DNA from: Flavobacterium sp. Leaf82
GTDB lineage: Bacteria; Bacteroidota; Bacteroidia; Flavobacteriales; Flavobacteriaceae
Assembly: GCF_001422725.1 (NCBI RefSeq)
Contig: NZ_LMMA01000032.1
Span: forward strand, 396,684 to 460,683
DNA: 64,000 bases
Direction of reading: 5' to 3'
Shown piece after piece: positions 53,978-62,451 of the stretch. Below the pieces are notes generated by a model. The model saw nothing but the letters and a program-made list of their open reading frames with translations, was not told the origin of the DNA and searched no databases. Numbering within the stretch: the stretch's first letter is position 1; each line of letters opens with the position of its first letter. The translations under genes and the position numbers were made by a program.

Positions 53978-55078
53978 TTACAATTTCAAATCCTTAATAT
54001 CGTTGTAATGTACTTTTTGAATTATAGTCCCGTTTTGTATTGCTACAATACTAGGATTTGCTCTTTCAACAGTTTTTAAAGCCGTTGCATCGCAAAAATA
54101 GAAATCAATATCTAAACCATATTGTTTCTTCGCTTTTGTAATTTCTTCAGCTCCTGATGCAGTCATTGCAATCACTTTATATCCTTTTGCTTTAGCCTCT
54201 TTGCTTAAACCTTCCAGTTTTTTCATTCCGTCAGGATTAGATAAAGCCAAATCATAGGTTACAAAAACTAATAATTTTGGTTCTTTTAATAATTCCTCCT
54301 TATAGTCAGAATCATCTTTTACCATTGTAAAATCGTGAATTGGCGGTACATAACCTTCTGTAATTACTTTGTCTTTTCTATCAACAAACTTGGCTCCTTC
54401 AGGAATATTTGCCAAATCTTTTTCTGTAAATTCTTTATCAACACCATTTACTTTATAGATAAAAATCATTTCTACTACAGATTTTGGAGCTCCTTCCGGA
54501 ATTTCCATTCCTTTCTCGATGTTTGTTCCTACTTTATAAGGACGGAAGTCTTTTATAGGATTGTGATTTAAAACCCAAACTGCCATAAAAATGCACAATA
54601 CAACACTTGCATAAGTAATGATATTGGTAACAGCGCTTGAAAATAAAGGGTTTACTAATTTTTTATTGATGAATAAAATCAAAATAAAGAATAGCAATAC
54701 AATGTCTTTTGTAAATGATTGCCAAGGTGTTAAGTGTAAAGCGTCTCCAAAACATCCGCAATCTTTTACGACATCAAAATAAGCCGAGTAGAAAGTAAGG
54801 AACGTAAAGAAAACTATTAAAAGTAATAAAGCCCAAATCGTTAGTTTTGATTTGTAACCTACCAATAACATTACGCCTAGAACTACTTCAAGAATTACTA
54901 AAAAGATCGCTAATCCTAAAGCCAATGGCTCTAAGAAAGGCATATTAAAAACCGGTTCGCTAAAATATTCGGCTAATTTGTATGAGAATCCAACCGGGTC
55001 ATTTAGTTTTATTAATCCCGAAATGATAAATAATACTCCAACAAATAATCTTGAGAATTGAGTAATGATGTTTTTCAT
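53978..55078 (-). CDS. MauE/DoxX-type membrane protein with thioredoxin-like C terminus (BT_3928 family)
   Basis: 366 aa. Four or five membrane helices (first at about 8-25) form a DoxX/MauE-like domain with the conserved DVVKDCGCFGDALHLTPWQS loop, whose Cys pair suggests redox chemistry. The C-terminal 110 residues look like a thioredoxin fold without CxxC (KLLVFVTYDLALSN, VIAMTASGAEEI, NPSIVAIQNGTI). It is conserved next to DUF1599 and tpiA-type genes in Bacteroidota. A quinone/thiol redox role is inference. Confidence 0.82.
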   Translation of the reverse strand: MKNIITQFSRLFVGVLFIISGLIKLNDPVGFSYKLAEYFSEPVFNMPFLEPLALGLAIFLVILEVVLGVMLLVGYKSKLTIWALLLLIVFFTFLTFYSAYFDVVKDCGCFGDALHLTPWQSFTKDIVLLFFILILFINKKLVNPLFSSAVTNIITYASVVLCIFMAVWVLNHNPIKDFRPYKVGTNIEKGMEIPEGAPKSVVEMIFIYKVNGVDKEFTEKDLANIPEGAKFVDRKDKVITEGYVPPIHDFTMVKDDSDYKEELLKEPKLLVFVTYDLALSNPDGMKKLEGLSKEAKAKGYKVIAMTASGAEEITKAKKQYGLDIDFYFCDATALKTVERANPSIVAIQNGTIIQKVHYNDIKDLKL

Positions 55079-55147
55079 GTTTTCTTATTTTTTTGCAACG
55101 AATTTTTAAGTTAGCGTGAATTATTCATGCTTTCGTAACTTAGATAT

Positions 55148-55687
55148 TTAGTTAATAGGTTCAAGGATTAGAGCAAAAACAGAGTAATTAATCATATCCT
55201 GATAATTGGCATCAATACCTTCAGACACTAAAGTTTTTCCTTTATTATCTTCAATTTGTTTTACTCGAAGCAGCTTTTGCAGAATCAAATCTGTCAATGA
55301 ACTTACGCGCATATCACGCCATGCCTCACCATAATCATGGTTTTTAGCTTCCATTAACTCCTTTGTTAATTTGATTTTAGCATCATATAATTCGGTTGCT
55401 TTTTCTACATCAAGATCCGGTTGATCAACAACGCCCAATTCTAACTGAATCAAAGCCATAATAGAATAATTGATGATGGCGATAAATTCTCCTTTTTCAT
55501 CTTCATCAACTTTACGGATTTCGGTTTCTTGTAAGCTTCTGATTCGTTGCGCTTTTATGAAAATTTGATCAGTCAATGACGGCAGTCTCAAAATACGCCA
55601 GGCACTACCATAATCTTTCATTTTATTGATAAATAAAGTACGGCAAACCGTAATTACATTATCATATTCAAGGGAAGTATTCTTCAT
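55148..55687 (-). CDS. DUF1599 domain protein
   Basis: 179 aa with two repeats of one motif: MKDYGSAWRILRLPSLTDQI (about 18-37) and NHDYGEAWRDMRVSSLTDLI (about 114-133), each followed by a helix with an Arg/Lys-rich I/L pattern. This is the DUF1599 arrangement, related to helical nucleotide-binding or pyrophosphatase-like folds. It is transcribed away from folP and lies 69 bases upstream of the MauE/DoxX-type gene. Function not established. Confidence 0.88.
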   Translation of the reverse strand: MKNTSLEYDNVITVCRTLFINKMKDYGSAWRILRLPSLTDQIFIKAQRIRSLQETEIRKVDEDEKGEFIAIINYSIMALIQLELGVVDQPDLDVEKATELYDAKIKLTKELMEAKNHDYGEAWRDMRVSSLTDLILQKLLRVKQIEDNKGKTLVSEGIDANYQDMINYSVFALILEPIN

Positions 55688-55738
55688 TTATTGCTGTATA
55701 TTTGCTAAAATTTCTTCAAAAATAAGGATAATAATAAA

Positions 55739-55907
55739 GAGTTTCAAGTTTAAGGTTTTCTTTGTTTCAAGTTTTTTCTAAACAAAGTGTTAATGACAAT
55801 AATTTGAAACCAGGATATAATGTGAAAAGTTTCAGGTTACAAGTTTTGAAACTCGTGTAATCTGAGTCAACTTGAAACTTGAAACAAATAAAACTTGAAA
55901 CAAAATA
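55739..55907. repeat. GTTTCAAGTTT / AAACTTGAAAC repeat cluster upstream of folP
   Basis: TTTCAAGTTT-type strings occur at about 55741 and 55767 and the inverse AAACTTGAAAC at about 55872 and 55890, filling the divergent DUF1599-folP gap. Paired arms could form a long hairpin in the folP leader. Confidence 0.5.
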
Positions 55908-55912
55908 AAAAA

Positions 55913-56746
55913 ATGCAAATTAACTGCAAAGGTCAACTTATAGATTTGTCGATTCCTAAAGTAATGGGAATTTTGAATGTTACGCCAAATTCTTTCTTTG
56001 ATGGAGGAAAGTATAAAAATGAAGATGAAATTATCTCACAAGTAGATAAAATGCTGTCTGAAGGTGCGACATTTATAGATATTGGTGCTTATTCGAGTAA
56101 ACCAAGTGCCGAGTTTGTTACTGAACAAGAAGAAATTGACCGAATTGTTCCGGCAATAGAATTGATTTTAAAGCATTTCCCTAAAACTATATTATCAATC
56201 GATACTTTTAGGGCTGAGGTTGCAAAAGCAAGTATAGAAAGCGGTGCAGCGATTATAAACGATATTGCAGCTGGAGAACTGGATGATAAAATGTTTGAAG
56301 TTATCGCCCAATATAATGTTCCGTACATTATGATGCACATGCGCGGAAATCCGCAAACGATGCAAAGTTTGACGCAATATGAGGATATTGTAAAAGAAAT
56401 GCTTTTCTATTTTTCTGAAAAAGTAAATAAAGCAACAAGTTTTGGAATCAATGATTTAATCCTTGATCCGGGTTTCGGATTTGCCAAAACAACTAATCAG
56501 AATTATGAAGTTTTACAAAAAATGGAACTTTTTAATTTATTAGATTTACCTGTTTTAGCCGGTGTTTCGAGAAAATCAATGATTTATAAAACCTTAAATA
56601 ATACAGCACAAGAAGCTTTAAACGGAACAACAGTTCTCAATACAATTTCATTGACAAAAGGGGCGAAGATTCTTCGGGTTCATGATGTAAAAGAAGCGGT
56701 GGAATGTGTTACTTTGTTTGAGAAAATGAATTTGAATAATATGTAA
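55913..56746 (+). CDS. folP: dihydropteroate synthase
   Basis: 277 aa from the ATG at 55913; an in-frame TTG 18 bases upstream lies inside the repeat cluster. Signature segments: MGILNVTPNSFFDGG, FIDIGAYSSKP, SIDTFRAEVA, LDPGFGFAKT, GVSRKSMIYK and the terminal RVHDV. It condenses p-aminobenzoate with the pterin diphosphate in folate synthesis and is the sulfonamide target. No resistance-type insertion is obvious. Confidence 0.97.
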   Translation: MQINCKGQLIDLSIPKVMGILNVTPNSFFDGGKYKNEDEIISQVDKMLSEGATFIDIGAYSSKPSAEFVTEQEEIDRIVPAIELILKHFPKTILSIDTFRAEVAKASIESGAAIINDIAAGELDDKMFEVIAQYNVPYIMMHMRGNPQTMQSLTQYEDIVKEMLFYFSEKVNKATSFGINDLILDPGFGFAKTTNQNYEVLQKMELFNLLDLPVLAGVSRKSMIYKTLNNTAQEALNGTTVLNTISLTKGAKILRVHDVKEAVECVTLFEKMNLNNM

Positions 56747-56757
56747 ACGATAGATTT

Positions 56758-57135
56758 GTCATTTCGACCGAAGGGAGAAATCACACTCGAAAATCGACAT
56801 AGATTAGCGATCTTCTTTGCGGAGTTTCTAGTGTGATTTCTCCCTTCGGTGGGAATGACATGCAGCATAAAATAATAATAAACTGAACGCACAGATTTGT
56901 CATTTCGACGAAGGAGAAATCTTCGTTGCCAGATCGACACAGATTGTATTCTCGTTGCAGAGCGACTTGCGAAGATTTCTCCCTTTGGTCGAAATGACAT
57001 GTAGGATAAAAATAATAATAAACTGAACGCACAGATTTGTCATTTCGACGAAGGAGAAATCTTCGTTGCCAGATCGACACAGATTGTATTCTCGTTGCGG
57101 AGCTACTTGCGAAGATTTCTCCTTCGTCGAATGAC
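56758..57135. repeat. three tandem copies of a ~140-base palindromic element
   Basis: Palindromic units lie at 56758-56860, 56899-56998 and 57039-57135, starting 141 and 140 bases apart. Each opens GTCATTTCGAC and closes with its inverse (CGAAATGAC or close). Copies 2 and 3 are nearly identical, including the linker AATAATAATAAACTGAACGC. Copy 1 has a diverged centre. A fourth relative is at 62335-62434. They code for nothing credible despite open frames on the minus strand. They resemble REP/MITE-like dispersed intergenic units. Confidence 0.85.
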
Positions 57136-57166
57136 AAACCGCGTACAAAAAATAATAAATAAAATA

Positions 57167-57799
57167 ATGAAATACTTTACTCTAATTATCGCTTTTCTTC
57201 TTTTTTCATGTGAAAAAAAAGAAGACGTTTTACTTCCAAAATCAAATGTTTCTATTGTGAAAGACGTTCAGGATCATTCGCTAATTTACATTTTCTTTAA
57301 AACAGAGGGAAAAGATACCATTGCAGATGTAAACAGAAAAAATAGCATTATTTCTACCAATTGGATTTTGAATATTGACAAACGTTTGCCTTTAAGACTG
57401 GTAATTCCGGAAGTAATGAAACTTCAGGAGAAAAAACGTGCTGATAGCGCCCACAAAAACGAAAGTTCCGAAAATTATTATTCCTACGCAGATTCTGTCG
57501 GGAAGAATTTAGCCTTTTTACCTTTCACGAAAGTGTATTATAAAATGGAAAAACCTAATAGAAGAAATTTTGTCTTTTATTTTAGAAAAGGAAAAAAACA
57601 GGTTTTCATGGGAAATAGGGAGATAAAAACAGCAGAAATACTAAAATATTTTTACAGTATCAAGTTTGACAAAGTACCAGATTTAGTATTCTTATTTGAT
57701 AAAGACATGAGTTATGAAGAATATATCCAACATAAAATTGTACTGCAAAAATATGTGACTTACAATCTTGATAAACTTCCGGTAGAATTTATCTTCTAA
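57167..57799 (+). CDS. hypothetical lipoprotein
   Basis: 210 aa from the ATG at 57167; the open frame extends back into the tandem repeat, but this ATG gives a proper lipobox (IAFLLFSCEKKED). The mature part has SLIYIFFKTEGKDTIADVNR and NFVFYFRKGKKQVFMGNREI and is mixed alpha/beta. No family recognised. The repeat array ends about 30 bases before the start, so may supply leader sequence. Confidence 0.7.
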   Translation: MKYFTLIIAFLLFSCEKKEDVLLPKSNVSIVKDVQDHSLIYIFFKTEGKDTIADVNRKNSIISTNWILNIDKRLPLRLVIPEVMKLQEKKRADSAHKNESSENYYSYADSVGKNLAFLPFTKVYYKMEKPNRRNFVFYFRKGKKQVFMGNREIKTAEILKYFYSIKFDKVPDLVFLFDKDMSYEEYIQHKIVLQKYVTYNLDKLPVEFIF

Positions 57800-57849
57800 A
57801 ACTGAATACTGTAAACTGAATACTAAAAACTGAGACTGAATACTGTCCT

Positions 57850-58323
57850 CTATTGATGATGATAAGGTTCATTTCTTAAAATCGTAAAACCACGATACAA
57901 TTGTTCGATAAAAAATAAACGAACCATTTGATGCGAAAACGTCATTAGCGAAAGAGAAATTTTACCTTGTGCTTTGCTGTAAACCGTATCTGAGAATCCG
58001 TAAGGACCACCAATTACAAAAACAAGAGTTTTGATTCCGGAATTCATTTTCTTTTGCAATTCTTCAGAAAAGCCAACACTTGAAAAGTTTTTTCCGTTTT
58101 CATCCAATAAAATCAATTGATCTGTTGGCGTTAGTTTGGAGAGAATCAATTCGCCTTCTTTTTCTTTTTGCTGACTTTCAGATAAATTTTTTACGTTTTT
58201 GATATCCGGAATAATCTCCAGATCAAATTTGATGTAAAACGATAAACGTTTGGTATAATCGTCAATCAAAGTTTGAAGCGATTTATTATCTGTTTTGCCA
58301 ATGGCGATAAGTTTGATATTCAT
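57850..58323 (-). CDS. rlmH: 23S rRNA (pseudouridine1915-N3)-methyltransferase
   Basis: 157 aa from the ATG at 58323 (MNIKLIAIGKTDNKSL). SPOUT knot signatures are LVFVIGGPYGFS, LSLMTFSHQMVRLFFIEQLY and the C-terminal RGFTILRNEPYHHQ, in which the final residues form part of the active site. It methylates helix 69 of 23S rRNA. Stand-alone gene. Confidence 0.97.
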   Translation of the reverse strand: MNIKLIAIGKTDNKSLQTLIDDYTKRLSFYIKFDLEIIPDIKNVKNLSESQQKEKEGELILSKLTPTDQLILLDENGKNFSSVGFSEELQKKMNSGIKTLVFVIGGPYGFSDTVYSKAQGKISLSLMTFSHQMVRLFFIEQLYRGFTILRNEPYHHQ

Positions 58324-58414
58324 TTGTATGTTTTTTTTGCCACGAATTGCACGAATTATCACAAATTAAAAGTTAAAATCAGTGTAAACCCGTTCAATCT
58401 GTAAAACCCGTGGG

Positions 58415-58717
58415 CTATTTTTTATTCTCAAAAACAGTTTCAAAATGCTCTACAACTGGAAATGGTTCATAATAATGATGGAGCATCTTTTTCCATTCCA
58501 GATAAGCTTCAGAAGTTCTAAAACCTACTGTATGATCTTCAAGCGTATTCCAATCTACTAATAAAAGATATTTATTTTCGACTTCAATACATTTTTCTAA
58601 GCGATGTCCTAAATAGCCATCAATAGACGAAATGTATTGACTTGCTTTTGCAAAATCAACTTCAAATTGAGTTAGCAAATTTGGTTTTACATAAAGAAAT
58701 ACGGCTTCTAAAATCAT
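58415..58717 (-). CDS. antibiotic biosynthesis monooxygenase (ABM) domain protein
   Basis: 100 aa. A dimeric ferredoxin-like ABM fold is suggested by ILEAVFLYVKPNLLTQFEVD, YISSIDGYLGHRLEKC, KYLLLVDWNTLEDHTVGFRT and the Tyr-rich end HHYYEPFPVVEHFETV. Related proteins are small monooxygenases or stress proteins; no substrate can be named. It stands between rlmH and the deaminase gene on the same strand. Confidence 0.8.
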   Translation of the reverse strand: MILEAVFLYVKPNLLTQFEVDFAKASQYISSIDGYLGHRLEKCIEVENKYLLLVDWNTLEDHTVGFRTSEAYLEWKKMLHHYYEPFPVVEHFETVFENKK

Positions 58718-58833
58718 AATTATAATTTTTTATCTGCTCGAGATTTTATTTTAAGTATTCAGAAACAAAAAATCTGCGTTAATCTGTTCAATCCGTTTAA
58801 GTCAGCGTGCAATCTTCGCAACGATTAAACATT

Positions 58834-60249
58834 CTAGTTCTTAGCAAATTTATCTTCAAAAGTTTTAAATCTTGCATCTAAATCTTTTAGTAATTGTTTT
58901 TTTACTGATACATCCTGAATAAAACTATAATTAATACCGTTGTAAACATATTGTTTTATCGTTGCATACGAAACATCAGGATATCTTTTGGCTAATAAAA
59001 CATATTGTTCCGTCATATTTGTTCTTAAGATTCCGGCGTCGTCTGTACTAATAATGATTGGCACATTAAATTCTTTGTAAAGCGTAAACGGATGTCTGTT
59101 TTCTTTTACTTTCAGAATAAATTCATTGCTCGTCAAGTTGATCTCGATTGGGATATTGTTTTTTGCCATATAACGCAACAAATCATATGAATTTGCTTCG
59201 TAAGCGATATCGACTCCGTGACCAATTCTGTTTGCTCCGGCAACATAAATAGCATCGTTTATATGCCATGTTAAATCTTCCGGCTGAACTAATCCTAAAG
59301 TTAATTCTCCCGCGTGAAGCGTGTATTTTACATCAGGATATTTAGAGTGGCAATATTTAAACATTAACATGTGCAACCAATAATCCTTCATAGAATTTTC
59401 GCCATGTTCCGGAGAAACAATGTTTACACCCGCAACCAGTTTGCTGTCGTTTGCAGAGATAAAAGCAATTGTCAGGTTTTTGAATAAATCAACCGGATCC
59501 ATAAAACGAAGGACAAAATTTTGATAACGCATTGTAAAACGTTCATCGTCAATTTTCAAATCTTTGTGCAGTTTAGCAGTGAAATTAGTGTTGAAATCTG
59601 CAGCGTATTTTTTTGCATCTTTTTGCTGAAGTGATTTATACAATTCGTCTAAAAGTTTCAGAACTGCTTTTTCATCTTTTTGAGTTGCAGCCTGACGTAA
59701 TTTTGTATTGAAATCAGTTAAGTCAGAAACATTCATGTCACACGGAATCGTTGATAATTGGGTTTCGATATAGCTTACATTTTCGGCAATGGCGCGTTTT
59801 TTTAATTCTAGCATTCCTTCTGCAAAATGACCTTGAATAGTAGGTTCGAATTTCATAAAAGAATCAAAAAACTGGTCATCAGAAGGAACAGAACCGTTAT
59901 AATCTTTAACCGACCAGGTTTGCATGACTTGTTGCTCGTAAAAAGCCAGTTTTCCTTCGTTTTTAAGAGCTGAGAAAGTTTGCCAATTTCCTTTTGATGG
60001 TTTAGTTTTAGAAACCGCCATAGTTTCCAGATTCAAATAAAAATCTTCTGCGATCGCTCTTTCTAAAAGAGGTTCTGCATAAACTGATCCTGAAAAATGA
60101 TGGTGTAAATCTCCGCCTTTTGGCATTTGTTGAAAGAAAGCTGTTAAGAGAGCTTCGTTATTTCTGATTTTTTCTAAATAGTTTTCAGCCGTTTGAGAAA
60201 AGCCAATTTGTGCTATAAAAATACAGAAAAGTGTAATTATCCTCGTCAT
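58834..60249 (-). CDS. exported adenosine deaminase-family protein (ADGF/ADA2-like)
   Basis: 471 aa with a signal peptide (ITLFCIFIAQIGFSQ). Zinc and catalytic motifs of adenosine deaminases are present: KGGDLHHHFSGS (His49-51), YTLHAGEL (His, Glu), NRIGHGVDI (His), and STDDAGIL (Asp pair). LTSNEFIL before the last strand and extra helices at about 130-230 resemble extracellular ADGF/ADA2-type enzymes. It probably deaminates nucleosides outside the cytoplasm for scavenging. The exact nucleoside is not provable here. Confidence 0.88.
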   Translation of the reverse strand: MTRIITLFCIFIAQIGFSQTAENYLEKIRNNEALLTAFFQQMPKGGDLHHHFSGSVYAEPLLERAIAEDFYLNLETMAVSKTKPSKGNWQTFSALKNEGKLAFYEQQVMQTWSVKDYNGSVPSDDQFFDSFMKFEPTIQGHFAEGMLELKKRAIAENVSYIETQLSTIPCDMNVSDLTDFNTKLRQAATQKDEKAVLKLLDELYKSLQQKDAKKYAADFNTNFTAKLHKDLKIDDERFTMRYQNFVLRFMDPVDLFKNLTIAFISANDSKLVAGVNIVSPEHGENSMKDYWLHMLMFKYCHSKYPDVKYTLHAGELTLGLVQPEDLTWHINDAIYVAGANRIGHGVDIAYEANSYDLLRYMAKNNIPIEINLTSNEFILKVKENRHPFTLYKEFNVPIIISTDDAGILRTNMTEQYVLLAKRYPDVSYATIKQYVYNGINYSFIQDVSVKKQLLKDLDARFKTFEDKFAKN

Positions 60250-60270
60250 ACTCTAAGTTTAAATTACATG

Positions 60271-60278
60271 CAAATATA
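60271..60278 (-). promoter_or_regulatory. TAnnTTTG -7 box for the deaminase gene
   Basis: The minus strand reads TATATTTG, 21 bases before the ATG. Confidence 0.6.
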
Positions 60279-60319
60279 AGAGTTTTTGAGGAGATTTTAA
60301 AATTGATTTTTGGAAAGGT

Positions 60320-60452
60320 GAATTTTTACCGCAAAGAACGCAAGGTTTTAGTATATGCTAACCTTAATATAAACGCGAAGTTCGCAAAGCTTTGTCTAAA
60401 AAACTTTGCGAACTTTGCGTAATTCTTTGCGAACTTTGCGGTAAAAAAATTC
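60320..60452. repeat. long inverted repeat with internal ACTTTGCG iterations
   Basis: GAATTTTTACCGCAAAG (60320-60336) is inverted as CTTTGCGGTAAAAAAATTC (60434-60452). Between them AACTTTGCG-type units recur at about 60402, 60411 and 60432. It is a dispersed intergenic repeat typical of the genus, located between the deaminase and GNAT genes. Confidence 0.6.
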
Positions 60453-60467
60453 AGAACCTTAGTACCT

Positions 60468-60749
60468 TTAAGAAAGTACATCACGAATTTCTTCTACTTT
60501 ATCAAAAACACTTTTTGCAAAAGGACAAAGCGGAATAATTTTTACATTATTTGTTCTGGCATAATCTACGGCTGCCATAACCAGTTTTTTGCCAACACCT
60601 TTACCGTTAAAATCAGGACTTACTTCGGTGTGGTCAATAATAAATTTAGAATCTCCAGCCCAGGTATAAGTCATTTTTCCAGCTTCTTTTCCGTCTTCTA
60701 TGGCTTCAAAATAGCCTTTTTTTGTATCGTTTATTTGTTGAATTTCCAT
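60468..60749 (-). CDS. small GNAT-family N-acetyltransferase (YjdJ-like)
   Basis: 93 aa. The acetyl-CoA binding P-loop is FNGKGVGKKLVMAAVDYART, preceded by FIIDHTEVSPD and followed by VKIIPLCPFAKSVFDK. This minimal GCN5-like type lacks the usual N-terminal strands. It lies 6 bases after the OsmC gene. Substrate unknown. Confidence 0.9.
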   Translation of the reverse strand: MEIQQINDTKKGYFEAIEDGKEAGKMTYTWAGDSKFIIDHTEVSPDFNGKGVGKKLVMAAVDYARTNNVKIIPLCPFAKSVFDKVEEIRDVLS

Positions 60750-60755
60750 TATAAG

Positions 60756-61151
60756 TTATATTAATGTGGTTTTAATTTCGATTGAATGTGTTAGTACTTT
60801 ATGAATTGGGCAACTATTAGCAATAGTTTCTAAACGCTGTCTCTGTGTGTCGTCGATTTCACCAATTACTTCTATTTTTCTTGTAAATAAAGATACATTT
60901 CGATCTGAATCTCTTTCAAAATCAATTTTGACATTGATTTCTGATACATCCCATTGTTTGCGATTTATGTACATTCGCAAAGTAATTACGGTGCAGGAAG
61001 CTAATGATGCTGCTAAAAGTTCTGTTGGATTCAGACCTAAATTTTTGCCGCCCAATTCCTGAGGTTCATCTGAAATTAAAACATTTTCGCTGGCTGATTT
61101 TATTTCCGTTCGATACAAGCGAGTATCAATTTGTGCTGATATAGTATCCAT
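60756..61151 (-). CDS. OsmC-family protein (peroxide or organic hydroperoxide reductase-like)
   Basis: 131 aa. The two redox Cys are Cys53 in LAASLASCTVITLRM and Cys114 in IANSCPIHKVL, as in OsmC/Ohr proteins. It lies 3 bases after the pirin-like gene and 6 bases before the GNAT gene, so the three form one operon, perhaps an oxidative-stress set. The thiol peroxidase role is known for the family, not shown here. Confidence 0.92.
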   Translation of the reverse strand: MDTISAQIDTRLYRTEIKSASENVLISDEPQELGGKNLGLNPTELLAASLASCTVITLRMYINRKQWDVSEINVKIDFERDSDRNVSLFTRKIEVIGEIDDTQRQRLETIANSCPIHKVLTHSIEIKTTLI

Positions 61152-61154
61152 ATA

Positions 61155-62036
61155 TTATTTAATTCTTGGTTGAGGTAAAGGCACAAATTCAGTTTCGCCC
61201 GGAACTTTTGGGAAAGTTTGTTCTGTCCAGTCTTTTTTGGCTTTTTCGAGTAGTTCTTTATCTGAGGAAACAAAATTCCAAAAGATAAAATGTTCTTCCG
61301 GAAACGGAGTTCCTCCAAAGATGTAAACAGTAGAATTTTCGGCTAATTCAAACTCGCAAAGTGTGCTGTCGTTTGTAATTAGAATTTGTTTGGAATCATA
61401 AACATGTTCGCCGCTTTTAATGCTTCCTTCGAGAATATACAAACCGCTTTCGCCAAATAAATGCTGTCCGATATTTATTTTTTTAGCTTCGGTGCTTTTT
61501 ATTTCTATAAAATATAACGGACTATAAACTGGAACGGGTGATTTTTTTCCAAAAGCTTCTCCGGCAATTAATTTATACGAAACACCATCTTCTTCCCAAG
61601 CCGGAATAGCATCTGCTTCTACATGCGTAAAATTGGGATCCATTTGTTCCAGTTCTTTTGGTAATGCTACCCAAATTTGCAAACCGTGAAGCATTTTATC
61701 TGAATGTCTTAAATATTCAGGAGTTCTCTCAGAATGTACAATTCCTTTTCCTGCAGTCATCCAGTTTACGGCGCCGGGCTTTATTTCTAATTCGGTTCCT
61801 AAACTATCGCGGTGCATGATGCTTCCTTCAAACAAAAATGTCAAAGTCGAAAGTCCGATATGTGGATGTGGCGGAACATCCATGTTTTCATGATCACTTA
61901 AATGAGCGGGTCCCATATGATCGATAAACACAAAAGGTCCAACAGCTCTTTTTTCGCGGAAAGGCAATAATCTCCCTACCATAAAATTGCCAATATTGGC
62001 AGCACGTTCTTCAATAATTAAACTAATATTTGACAT
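61155..62036 (-). CDS. pirin-family protein
   Basis: 293 aa from the ATG at 62036, the usual pirin start (MSNISLIIEE). The N-terminal cupin has the metal ligands His57 and His59 in VPPHPHIG, and His101 and Glu103 in GIVHSERTPEYLR, at the spacing of human pirin. The second cupin is followed by EEHFIFWNFVSS. Bacterial pirins are iron proteins, some with quercetinase activity. First gene of the pirin-osmC-GNAT unit. Confidence 0.93.
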   Translation of the reverse strand: MSNISLIIEERAANIGNFMVGRLLPFREKRAVGPFVFIDHMGPAHLSDHENMDVPPHPHIGLSTLTFLFEGSIMHRDSLGTELEIKPGAVNWMTAGKGIVHSERTPEYLRHSDKMLHGLQIWVALPKELEQMDPNFTHVEADAIPAWEEDGVSYKLIAGEAFGKKSPVPVYSPLYFIEIKSTEAKKINIGQHLFGESGLYILEGSIKSGEHVYDSKQILITNDSTLCEFELAENSTVYIFGGTPFPEEHFIFWNFVSSDKELLEKAKKDWTEQTFPKVPGETEFVPLPQPRIK

Positions 62037-62060
62037 GGTTATTTTGATTTGATTTGAAAA

Positions 62061-62068
62061 CAAAATTA
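62061..62068 (-). promoter_or_regulatory. TAnnTTTG -7 box for the pirin-osmC-GNAT unit
   Basis: The minus strand reads TAATTTTG, 25 bases before the pirin ATG; it supports the start at 62036. Confidence 0.55.
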
Positions 62069-62220
62069 CAGTTGTGATAGAAATCTGTAACTTAATTTAG
62101 ATTAAGAAAACTTGTTTTGGTATTATTTATAAAAGTAAGGAAAATGTGGAATAATTCAAATTCATTTATTTGATGCAGTTCTATTTGTTATTTCTATAAT
62201 AAAACCAAATCTTTTTTCAG

Positions 62221-62298
62221 GAGCTAATCCCGCTATCCGTTTCAATCTTTTGTGGCGAACCCCGCCACAAAAGGATTTCCACTTCTATCGGGGCTAGG
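62221..62298. repeat. imperfect palindrome with TTTTGTGGCG core
   Basis: The inner arms TTTTGTGGCG and CGCCACAAAA pair around AACC-type bases. The outer arms (AGCTAATCCCGCTATCCG and TCTATCGGGGCTAG) are partly complementary, giving a long hairpin. It belongs to a dispersed intergenic family seen in Flavobacteria. Confidence 0.6.
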
Positions 62299-62334
62299 AC
62301 TATCATTTTCATAACAATATTTCCGTGTAGTTTG

Positions 62335-62434
62335 TCATTTCGAGGAACGAGAAATCTCCGTTAGAAGCTCGACAAAGATTGGATTCTCGTTGCGGAGTTA
62401 CTTGCGAGGATTTCTCGTTCCTCGAAATGACAAA
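62335..62434. repeat. single copy of the GTCATTTCGA palindromic element
   Basis: It opens GTCATTTCGAGGAACGAGAA and closes with the inverse TTCTCGTTCCTCGAAATGAC. The centre (GATTGGATTCTCGTTGCGGA) matches the three tandem copies at 56758-57135. Confidence 0.8.
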
Positions 62435-62451
62435 ACTGCGGGAATTTGTGT

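Larger units (their letters stand above)
62069..62451. other. gap holding two dispersed palindromic elements
   Basis: No gene. It holds a palindrome centred on TTTTGTGGCG / CGCCACAAAA (62221-62298) and one copy of the GTCATTTCGA-type element (62335-62434). Confidence 0.6.

Noticed and set aside
56680..57148. Several overlapping minus-strand frames of 80-118 codons downstream of folP
   Set aside because: They are translations of the tandem palindromic repeats, as shown by the repeated peptide strings; not genes.
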